Shown one piece after another: positions 1 through 6,593 of a stretch of DNA of 64,000 bases. This stretch comes from Bradyrhizobium sp. Ghvi. GTDB taxonomy: Bacteria > Pseudomonadota > Alphaproteobacteria > Rhizobiales > Xanthobacteraceae. Where the stretch lies: positions 1-64,000 of the forward strand of contig NZ_FOVU01000014.1 in assembly GCF_900115265.1 (NCBI RefSeq), given 5' to 3'. How positions within the stretch are numbered: the stretch's first letter is position 1; each line of letters starts with the position of its first letter. The translations under genes and the position numbers were made by a program. The notes below the pieces were generated by a model. It did not search any database and had not been told where the DNA came from. It saw nothing but the letters and a program-made list of their open reading frames with translations.

Positions 1-95
1 TGGGCGAGATCAAATCGGAAAGGTGGGCGACATCGTCTCGGAATCCACGGGCGACTTCATATCGGTACGCCTGGGCGACTTCGTCGGAATCCGCA
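1..95. repeat. IS21-type terminal repeat array (element end)
   Basis: Four degenerate copies of a GGGCGAC-N-TC...TCGGAA unit lie head to tail with about 22-25 bp spacing, beginning near positions 2, 25, 49 and 73. Multiple short repeats at the tip are characteristic of IS21-family (istAB) elements. The last copy ends near 95 at GCGGATTCC read on the minus strand, so the element would extend leftward out of the window. The family is inferred from the repeat style only; no istA or istB sequence is inside the window. Confidence 0.55.
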
Positions 96-131
96 CTTTC
101 AGGCCCACTGATTCACTTAGCCGCAGTGCTT

Positions 132-327
132 TTACCCAACAATCTCTGGCGGCTCGACCGCCACGGTCCGGACCCGCTTCCAATCCATGCCATCCACCAG
201 TGCCATCAACCTGCGCGGGATTCATCTGCACCCGATGATGCCCGATCCGCGGCCAGTAAAACTTCGCCTTTTCAAGACGTTTCAAATAAAGGCACACGCC
301 AGAAGGGTGCGCACAATGCACCACCAT
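132..327 (-). pseudogene. IS66-family tnpB (Orf2) 3' remnant, frameshifted
   Basis: Minus-strand translation gives VCLYLKRLEKAKFYWPR followed by ...MNPAQ, the conserved C-terminal part of the IS66 accessory protein TnpB. After that point the reading frame changes; the other frame continues as LMALVDGMDWKRV and stops at a TAA at 132-134, which is the normal end of this family. A one-base shift near 210 therefore breaks the gene, and the N-terminal half and the neighbouring tnpC are absent. The IS21-like tip at 1-95 abuts it, which suggests one element inserted next to or into another. It cannot be functional. Confidence 0.7.
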
Positions 328-781
328 TCAGACGACATAAGACGACCGTCGCCGCGTATCGAAGTGTATACTGGCTCAGGTCGAAAGCAGTGGCCGGCGG
401 CGGATACACTTTCGTTCGTACCCCGTCAGCTAGCCCTCGCATACACCTATGCGTCCGGTCAGCTTCGTCTCGAATAGGTCCGAAGGACGTTTGGCCTACC
501 CAATAAGCTTGGGTGATGCTCATCTGTCATCACCGCGTGTTCAGCCGGCGGCCGCAGGCTGGAGCGAAGGACGGTTCGCCAGATTTTGACCGCGTCCTCC
601 TGGAGGGTCCGTTGCCTAGATGCACTCCCCCGCTTTGGGATCATGGCGCCGATTAAGATTAGCCCTCGTGCTGAGCCTCCATTGGGCATGATATGAACTG
701 CTCAACAAGCCTCGAATGTACTACATCCGGGCTCGCGATAAATAGCCAGAGCAGGTGACGCAGAACGCAGTTTGGAAGTTG
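328..781. other. gene-free stretch
   Basis: No open frame here resembles a protein on either strand. A partial match to the first half of a tts box (GTCAGCTT) occurs near 457 but lacks the second half. Probably decayed mobile-element flank. Confidence 0.5.
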
Positions 782-1618
782 TTAACTCGCATGTCCTTCG
801 CCTAGGGTGCGAACTGATGAGGAGACATAGGCAGCTGAGACGAGCTTGTAGCAACAGCACGCCTTTTCCTTGAGTGATTTGGGATTGTCGATCTGCAAGA
901 CACCCCGCATCTTGCGAATCAGCCCTTGCTCCTCGAAGTGGATCAAGGTTTCAGTCACCCCGGCGCGGCGAAGTCCCAGCACCGAGGAAAGGTAATCGTG
1001 AGTGACCGGCAGCACGCGGGCATCAACAGCTTCGCTAGCAAGGCAAATCCAGGTCGCGAGGCGCTCTTCGCGATGGTGCCGAACCCCGCATAATCCTGTC
1101 TGGACGCACTGAAAGGTCAGCGCTTGCACATACTCGAACAGATGGTCTCTGATCTCGGGATGCACTTTCATGATCCGACGAAGAGCCTCGACACATATTC
1201 GGTACGCGCTGCCGGGGAAGACGACGACGGATTGATGCGTTGAAAAATGTCCTCCCCACAAAAAGGATGTGCCGACCACGCCCCGATAGCCGATGACGGC
1301 CGTTTCGAGCATACTGCCCGCGGCAACAACTTGGAGCGAGACGAGGCCGCTCTCTACAAAGTAGACGTGCTCGACGGGCTTTTTTGGTTCTTGCAGAACC
1401 ATCCGTTCTTTCAAGACGACCGGCTCGAGACACTCCCCTATTGCGGCAAGCTGTTGAAGTGAAAGACGCGCCAGGATGACGTTTTTCACGAAGGGCCGTT
1501 TCGCAGGACGCGCCGGAAGTGAACGCACAGGCTCGGGCCGTGTGACAGACAGCTGCTTGAGAGCTTCATCTTGACAGCAGTCATGCACTTCGAGGACGGC
1601 GGGCACGCGATCGGTCAT
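782..1618 (-). CDS. Crp/Fnr-family transcriptional regulator
   Basis: 278 residues. Residues about 55-165 form a cyclic-nucleotide-binding-like beta barrel (EPKKPVEHVYFVESGLVSL, then GYRGVVGTSFLWGG), and residues about 195-255 a winged helix (HDYLSSVLGLRRAGVTETL, recognition-helix pattern). There is no cysteine cluster of the Fnr/FixK oxygen-sensor kind at the N terminus, and the ligand pocket does not show the Arg-Ser pair needed to call a cAMP sensor. The N-terminal 50 residues are an unusual extension. The start is supported by GGGAGAGGGA just upstream of the ATG at 1618. It stands alone with no operon partner, so its targets cannot be read from context. Confidence 0.85.
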   Translation of the reverse strand: MTDRVPAVLEVHDCCQDEALKQLSVTRPEPVRSLPARPAKRPFVKNVILARLSLQQLAAIGECLEPVVLKERMVLQEPKKPVEHVYFVESGLVSLQVVAAGSMLETAVIGYRGVVGTSFLWGGHFSTHQSVVVFPGSAYRICVEALRRIMKVHPEIRDHLFEYVQALTFQCVQTGLCGVRHHREERLATWICLASEAVDARVLPVTHDYLSSVLGLRRAGVTETLIHFEEQGLIRKMRGVLQIDNPKSLKEKACCCYKLVSAAYVSSSVRTLGEGHAS

Positions 1619-1956
1619 GGTCCCTCTCCCGGCAGGAGACCTTTGCTAGCCTGCACCTGACCGTAACGAGAACGTGACGACGACTATACCGGCATCTTCA
1701 TCTTGATGGATGCAACGAGTAATCCAACAGCGCGCAAATCCAGCGTTGAGGGCCCTATCTTCGACTAATTTCGACCAAGCCAATGGAGGCGCTCGCGCCA
1801 TGTCCGGACATAGCGCGCCACATTCTTGCTTTTGCACCGTGCCGTTAGAATGCTGGCGTCCACGACTCTCTATGACGGGGTTTTACCTGCATCTTTTGTG
1901 AACGGTCAGGTCAAACCTCGATTGCGGGCGCGAGACGATCGCCCGCATCGGCGCAG
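1619..1956. other. intergenic, no gene seen
   Basis: 338 bp between the start of the Crp/Fnr gene and the end of the Lrp gene, both transcribed leftward. It must contain the Crp/Fnr promoter, but no clear -35/-10 pair or dyad stands out. Confidence 0.4.
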
Positions 1957-2433
1957 TCAATCGTCTCGGGGAAGCTCGACAGGAACAGCAAATCCAACCT
2001 TTACACGATCCAATATGACCATGCTCTTGAAGCCCTTGATGTCGCGATTTTCGTAGAAGAAGCGCCGCGTGAACTGCTCGTACTCCTCCATGGACGGTGC
2101 GGTGATGTACAGGACGAAGTCGGCATCACCCGTGACGTAAAAGCCGTTGACGACGTCGATTGATGATTTGATCGCTTTTTTGAACCTATCGATGATATCG
2201 GCGCTTTCGCGCTCCAAGGTCACCAGTGCAAGCACTTGAATAGGTCGTCCGACCGCCCTCGGCGACACAACCGACACGTCGGCCTGGATGATGCCCTCCG
2301 AGCGGAGCCTCTTCAACCGTCGTTGGCATGCGGTAGGAGAAAGCCCGGCCATCTCGCCAATCACATCTGAAGTCAAACGGTTATTCTTTTGCACGATCTC
2401 GAGAATGCGGGCGTCTATTCGATCGTACTGCAT
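1957..2433 (-). CDS. Lrp/AsnC-family transcriptional regulator
   Basis: 158 residues. The N-terminal helix-turn-helix (residues 3-60: YDRIDARILEIVQKNNRLTSDVIGEMAGLSPTACQRRLKRL in pieces) and the C-terminal RAM effector domain (residues 70-150, ending ...GFKSMVILDRVKVG) are both complete. An open frame extends further upstream, but GGAGGTGATT lies directly before the ATG at 2433 and the extension does not look like protein, so this start is chosen. Members of this family usually control an adjacent amino-acid transport or catabolism gene, but no such partner is present here, which suggests an orphan left after rearrangement. Ligand unknown. Confidence 0.88.
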   Translation of the reverse strand: MQYDRIDARILEIVQKNNRLTSDVIGEMAGLSPTACQRRLKRLRSEGIIQADVSVVSPRAVGRPIQVLALVTLERESADIIDRFKKAIKSSIDVVNGFYVTGDADFVLYITAPSMEEYEQFTRRFFYENRDIKGFKSMVILDRVKVGFAVPVELPRDD

Positions 2434-3469
2434 AATCACCTCCAGCCTGAGACGAATTCCTTCGCGGGATGACCAGTCCGCGCAGGAAATCCTCGATGGC
2501 CAAAAATACGATGAAATTTTTCGTGCCAAAGGCTCAACTTGATCAAAACTAATCATGACGGGTCTTGCCATCGGCATTCTGCGGTGCTCCAGGCAGCGAG
2601 CCGCAATGCCGGCCTTTCGGATGGGAGATCCGAGCCTTCGTTTTTGGGCGAGGATGTGAACCAAATCGAAACCGAAGCGCAGCCGAAACGTGCCGCGCGA
2701 TAGGTTTGTGCTGAAACGGCATCTTGATTGAGGTTAAACAGCTACTCGGCCGCTGACGAGCGCTCGCCAAGGCGCCGTTTTGCCTCTGAGAGGAAGAAAA
2801 CCTTTGGCTCGACTTCGTGCTCCAGCTCGATAACCGCCGCAGGAGCTTCCCTAGCGGTGTTCCTGTTAGCCGTTGACCGGAGATTGCCGCTGGTCAGCTT
2901 TTCACCTTTACTGTCTCGATTTTGCAAAGATCGAAACGGTGCTGGCACTGCATGTTTGTTCTCAGCCCCTGCGACGCGCAGCTCATTTTTGGTTGCTCGC
3001 CTCGCGTGCGCGCGTCGTCGAGGCGCCGAGCTCGCGATCTTACGCGGGGACATTCCGGATGCCTCGGGAAAGTGCAGCGCCTTGCCGGCGGGCCGGGATC
3101 CATCATCACGCACGCGAAAGCGCACTGGCTCGGAGAGAAATGGCCAAGACGGCCGAGCGGGTAGATCCAGAAGCAGCAGAAGTGGTCCGCGTGCGCAGGA
3201 CCGGCAAGCGCCCGCCGACCGTCATCATCGACGAGGGCATAACCGTAGGCGGCCAAGATTAGAGGCACCCGCGAGTAGACAGACGTGTCTAACGTCGCGC
3301 AGGAGCTGCCGCAGGGCGCTGGCCCGTAACTTCGGGCGGAAGCAGTTGCCATCGGACATACGGAAGTTGAGGCTGATTCTCTACCCGACCTTTAGCGGTC
3401 AATGGCATGAGTGAGTTCGTCGGAGGGCGCCTAAGCTCCGGCGGCATCAAATCAGGGCCAGGACCGCCG
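2434..3469. other. gene-poor stretch with decayed coding traces
   Basis: About 1 kb upstream of the Lrp gene. Several medium open frames exist on both strands, but their composition (Arg/Ser/Ala-rich, no domain pattern) suggests chance frames in GC-rich DNA. A tts-box-like half site, GTCAGCTTTTC, is at 2893-2903 without the GAAAGCT half. A single short frame with a plausible start (3140-3262) is listed separately. Confidence 0.45.
3140..3262 (+). CDS. short hypothetical protein (40 aa)
   Basis: ATG preceded by GAGAGA encodes 40 residues: a charged N-terminal half (MAKTAERVDPEAAEVVRVRR) and a short beta-like tail (PPTVIIDEGITVGG). The composition is more protein-like than the surrounding frames. 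No family recognised. It could be an antitoxin-size fragment or a chance frame. Confidence 0.2.
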   Translation: MAKTAERVDPEAAEVVRVRRTGKRPPTVIIDEGITVGGQD

Positions 3470-3891
3470 CGGCCCGACTGAAAAAAGATCGAAGATCTTG
3501 ATCTCTTGCGCCGTCGCCGATAGCAGCCGCCGGAGCAGCGAACGAACTATCTGGCCCATCCAGCACTTTGGAGATCACTCCGAGCCGCTTCCGGCCACAA
3601 TGAGCATCAAGGGGGAGGTCACTTTTCAGGCTATTCGCAAAAGCGTGGCTGCATCGAGACCGCTCATCTCCGCGACGCTGTCAGGATGCGAATGCCAGTC
3701 GCCGAGTAGCAATGGCGCCCGGAAGAGCGCTGGGGCCGGGACCGTGCAGATCGACGATGATGTGGCCCCTTTCGAACGTCATTCCAGAAGGACGCCTCCA
3801 TTCTCAAGGGCCAGAGATCTCGCGCATACTCGCTTAAAATCTGCATTACGTGCCAGGAGAGCCAAACCGTCATCGTCCGGCTCCGCAGCAT
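3470..3891 (-). pseudogene. JAB1/MPN (JAMM) metalloprotease, decayed by frameshifts
   Basis: Read across frames on the minus strand, the segment contains in order ENGGVLL (JAMM glutamate, about 3800), ERGHIIVDLHGPGP (about 3770-3730), then LLLGDWHSHPDSVAEMSGLDAATLL (about 3700-3640), which matches H-x-H-x7-S-x2-D exactly, and finally SPLMLIVAG (about 3610). Each piece is in a different frame or separated by stops, so at least three indels or stops break the gene. JAMM proteins of bacteria act as deubiquitinase-like peptidases on ubiquitin-like modifiers. It directly follows the ThiF-like remnant upstream, as in bacterial ubiquitin-like conjugation cassettes. Confidence 0.6.
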
Positions 3892-4285
3892 TTGGGGTGG
3901 GGAGGGCAGCGATGAGCCTCCCAGCGAGGCCGCATGCGGGATCCGTGCTCATTCTTGAGCGTCAATACGACTACGGTCCAGCGCCCGGATCGTAATCTCC
4001 ATCCGACAGCAATCCGAAGGCCATATGCAAGATTCCGAGCGAAACTTCCTGCAGGTCGAAGCCGCCACCGATGACGGTCGGGGCATTGCAACCGACTGGG
4101 ATCACCACCGTCTTATCGGAGCCGTGGCTGTGGAATTTCGACCGTCCTTCCAATGTTCGTTGAGGCAACCGAAGCAATTTTCTCCTCAAGGAGGAAGCGC
4201 GCGACCAAACCGCTCGCCAGCCCGTGCGTCGCGTAGCCAAGCACGTACGGTACGCCGAATCTTGCAATAGTGCGCTATCGTTCAA
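3870..4285 (-). pseudogene. ThiF/E1-like C-terminal remnant
   Basis: Minus-strand frames read SDKTVVIPVGCNAPTVIGGG and DLQEVSLGILHMAFGLLSDG, and then, after a frame change near 3985, VVVLTLKNEHGSRMRPRWEAHRCPPHPKCC in pieces, ending at the stop at 3870. The late Cys-Pro-Pro-His-Pro-Lys-Cys-Cys pair and the preceding Trp-containing segment are reminiscent of the C-terminal part of prokaryotic E1-like (ThiF) proteins. The adenylation domain with its GxGxxG loop is missing. The call rests mainly on the adjacent JAMM remnant in the same orientation and is tentative. It cannot be active. Confidence 0.4.
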
Positions 4286-4459
4286 CTTTACCTGATCACC
4301 GTAGGCGAGAGTTCATGTGCAGGGCTCGAGCTTTGGAAAAAATCATCTGCTCCTATCTCAAATGGGACTGGCTGCCACCTCGGGATCAGGTAGTTCTACT
4401 GGTGATTGAGTGCTTGAGAAGTGGTTTTCGACAATTGATCCCACGCAAGGAGAAATCCA

Positions 4460-4684
4460 ATGGACGTCAAAAAGCTCTCGGTGAAAGAAGCGGCGGCGGC
4501 AGCCGCTAAGTGTGCCGCGACGGCCGCGCAATGCGCCGCTACGGCTGCCAAATGTGCGGCGACTGCCGCGCATGCCCAGGCAAAGGCAGCAACGGCCCGA
4601 TGCGCGGCCACCGCGGCGCGGTGCGCTGCAACCGCAGCGAGATGTGCCGCCACCGCGGCGAAGTGCGCGTCAGATCATCCCTAA
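4460..4684 (+). CDS. Ala/Cys heptad-repeat peptide, putative RiPP precursor
   Basis: 74 residues. The leader is MDVKKLSVKEAAAAAAK; the rest is built from seven-residue units of the form (K/Q/R)CAATAA. Seven cysteines fall at positions 18, 25, 32, 48, 55, 62 and 69, spaced by exactly 7 except for one interval of 16 (two heptads plus a 2-residue slip, at HAQAKAATA). The peptide ends CASDHP. AAGGAG lies 7 bp before the ATG. Alanine is over half of the residues and there are no aromatics. Position directly upstream of an MNIO enzyme, its partner protein and a radical SAM enzyme makes it the likely substrate, with the cysteines as modification sites. It does not contain the EGKCG motif of bufferins nor resemble methanobactin or TglA precursors as I know them. 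Product and function unknown. Confidence 0.85.
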   Translation: MDVKKLSVKEAAAAAAKCAATAAQCAATAAKCAATAAHAQAKAATARCAATAARCAATAARCAATAAKCASDHP

Positions 4685-4709
4685 CTGATGGAATCCTAAT
4701 CCGGCGTGG

Positions 4710-4743
4710 CCTTGGCGCGTCGCCTTTTGCGGGGCTGCCAAGG
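4710..4743 (+). other. stem-loop between precursor gene and modification genes
   Basis: CCTTGGC at 4710-4716 pairs perfectly with GCCAAGG at 4737-4743, and the 20-nt interior can pair further (GCG/CGC). No T-tract follows, so it is not a strong intrinsic terminator. A hairpin here could stabilise the precursor transcript or attenuate read-through, giving more precursor than enzyme. Role inferred. Confidence 0.45.
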
Positions 4744-4761
4744 CTATTGGAGGTCTCGGAA

Positions 4762-5682
4762 ATGAGCGTTCCGCGCTTGGGCGTTGGGCTTCAGTTCAAC
4801 CCGGAATTAATTGGGTGGTTTCCGTTTCTGAACCAGCCTCTTGACGCGCTGGAAATACTGTTCGACTCGGTCATGAGTCCTCTTGATGGGCCCGGTCTCG
4901 TATCCCCTCGCGCCATCGACCTCATGCGCGACATTATGGATGAATATCCGCTCCTCGGACATTCGAACTACGGCGGTGACTTTGGTTTCGACGATCTGAT
5001 GAGCACGGCGGCCGTAAGACGACACGTTCCGCTGTCTCAGAAATTCAACGTTGCTTCGGTCGCCAACCACTGTTTTTACGGCGATGCCTCCTGGTCAGAC
5101 GTTTGGAGCAGTCCGTTACAATTCTCGCGGGCTGAAGCCGTTCGTGTGGCGGCGAGGGCGCGGGCGCTTCAAGATCTTTACGGCGTTCCGCTCGCGCACG
5201 AAAACGCTGCGTACTACCGCGTGTGCCCCGGTAGCGATCTGCCCGAAGAGGAATTCCTCGCGCGAATGCTTGAATTATCAGGCACCTACCTGCACCTGGA
5301 CTTACACAATCTGTACGCGAACGAGCAGAACCACCGCGCAAGGGGGTATTCCATCCGCCGGTTTCTGAGCACCATACCGCTCGACCGTATCATCACTATT
5401 CATATGGCGGGAGGGCGGTGGATCAAGGGGCAATATCACGATCTTCACGATACCCAGGTTGCAGAAGCAGTTTGGGACCTGCTCGATGATGTTCTGTCGC
5501 GGGCGCGGCCTGGCGCCGTCATTCTCGAATATGAGACCCAATCTCTCTACTGCGATGGAGAAATGGCTGATACCGGGCGTACCACCGATCTAATCCTCTC
5601 GGACCTCGAACGGGGACGTAAGGCGTGGGATCGCGCCTACGGGGGAGCGAGCAGGCGTACGACGCGCAGCGAGGCTGCCTAG
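4762..5682 (+). CDS. MNIO-family (DUF692) peptide-modifying iron oxygenase
   Basis: 306 residues with the TIM-barrel pattern of multinuclear non-haem iron oxidative enzymes (MbnB/TglH type). Putative metal ligands and family motifs appear in order: GHSNYG (66-71), VANHCFYG (100-107), HENAAYY (146-152), LDLHNLYAN (179-187), IHMAGG (213-218), HDLHD (226-230), VILEYE (253-258). Known relatives use two or three irons and O2 to rewrite cysteines of a precursor peptide, for example into oxazolone/thioamide or thiooxazole. A longer open frame starts inside the precursor gene, but GGAGG at 4749-4753 and the family N terminus (VPRLGVGLQFNPEL) fix the ATG at 4762. The last base is shared with the next gene, so translation is probably coupled. 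Confidence 0.88.
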   Translation: MSVPRLGVGLQFNPELIGWFPFLNQPLDALEILFDSVMSPLDGPGLVSPRAIDLMRDIMDEYPLLGHSNYGGDFGFDDLMSTAAVRRHVPLSQKFNVASVANHCFYGDASWSDVWSSPLQFSRAEAVRVAARARALQDLYGVPLAHENAAYYRVCPGSDLPEEEFLARMLELSGTYLHLDLHNLYANEQNHRARGYSIRRFLSTIPLDRIITIHMAGGRWIKGQYHDLHDTQVAEAVWDLLDDVLSRARPGAVILEYETQSLYCDGEMADTGRTTDLILSDLERGRKAWDRAYGGASRRTTRSEAA

Positions 5683-6575
5683 TGGACGCGCGGCTGGTCT
5701 GGGATACGTGGCGGCGCGTGCTGAAAGACGATCGCCTCGCGAATTGGGTCGTGAATCCCACGAGGACCGAAGATGTCCATGGCTGCACGGCGGATGAGCT
5801 TGCAATCCTGGTGGACTATGCGGGCACCCCCGCGCCGACCGAATCCAACATTGGCATGTATCGCCGCGGATTGGTCAGGAATGCTCTGGGTGCGCTGGAC
5901 CTTGTCCCGCTTACGCGCCGTCTCCTGCACGCGAGTGGACTCGATATTGAAGCGGTTGCGTCGGAATTTGTGCAGTCAGGCGGTTACGCGGACAATGGGC
6001 CTTACTTCTGGCGGACGGCAGGATGTTTTGTCGCATATTTGGCCGGTCGTGCGGAGTTCTTTTCCCCTCGGCACCAGGATGTGCTGGCCATCGACGCGGC
6101 TGGCGTTGCGCTTGCGCGCCGGCTCGGCGAAGCCGCTCCCCTGAAATGGCCCAACACCGTGGTTGAGGCCTTCTCAGCAGGGAGCCCGAGTAGGAATTCG
6201 CAGTCGGCTCGCTTCGCCGCCCATCCAGCGGCGACCATGATTTCGTCCTCCCATGATCTCACTCCTTGGATTGAGAATCCGTTTGACTTCGACGCCGGTC
6301 AGGACCTCGAAGCCTCTTCACGACATTGGCTGATCTATGTTCCGGCCGCTGAGGCCGCCCATGAATATGCGGAGCTTTCGCCGCGAGCTGCGTGCCTCTT
6401 TGATGTTCTTCGTGTCCCAAAGAGCTTGGCGGAACTGTCGATGGCACTGAACGATGTCCCCCAGGCCGATGTACTCGCGTTAATCGATTCTCTGGCAGGG
6501 CTCGGTGTCATCGTAAGCGGATCGGATGCTCAACCTAACCCGTCGAGAGGTGCAATTGCTTCCCGAAAAGCCTGA
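5682..6575 (+). CDS. MNIO partner protein with C-terminal winged-helix/RRE-like domain
   Basis: 297 residues from a GTG that overlaps the MNIO stop codon by one base. The N-terminal half (residues 35-130, including NIGMYRRGLVRNALGAL and FVQSGGYADNGPYFWRTAGCFVAYL) has the pattern of the DUF2063-like/MbnC-type partners that bind MNIO enzymes. The C-terminal part (about 225-285, ending ELSMALNDVPQADVLALIDSL, GLGVIVSG) has the beta-alpha pattern of a PqqD-like or winged-helix peptide-recognition domain. Expected role: deliver the heptad-repeat peptide to the MNIO active site. The family is divergent, so the name is by structure pattern and gene order. Confidence 0.7.
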   Translation: MDARLVWDTWRRVLKDDRLANWVVNPTRTEDVHGCTADELAILVDYAGTPAPTESNIGMYRRGLVRNALGALDLVPLTRRLLHASGLDIEAVASEFVQSGGYADNGPYFWRTAGCFVAYLAGRAEFFSPRHQDVLAIDAAGVALARRLGEAAPLKWPNTVVEAFSAGSPSRNSQSARFAAHPAATMISSSHDLTPWIENPFDFDAGQDLEASSRHWLIYVPAAEAAHEYAELSPRAACLFDVLRVPKSLAELSMALNDVPQADVLALIDSLAGLGVIVSGSDAQPNPSRGAIASRKA

Positions 6576-6593
6576 TCGGCGGCGGCGCGCCCC

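Noticed and set aside
2893..2910. Possible tts box GTCAGCTTTTC...
   Set aside because: Only the first half matches; the essential GAAAGCT half is absent. Similar half sites at 457, 12308 and 16497 were rejected for the same reason.
2728..3414. 228-codon plus-strand open frame
   Set aside because: Arg/Ser/Ala-rich with no domain pattern or ribosome-binding site; looks like a chance frame in GC-rich DNA.
4396..4653. Antisense open frame opposite the heptad-repeat peptide (repeats of AAVAAH)
   Set aside because: It is the mirror of the repeat on the coding strand, lacks a ribosome-binding site, and runs against the operon; the plus-strand frame has AAGGAG and a linked enzyme cluster.
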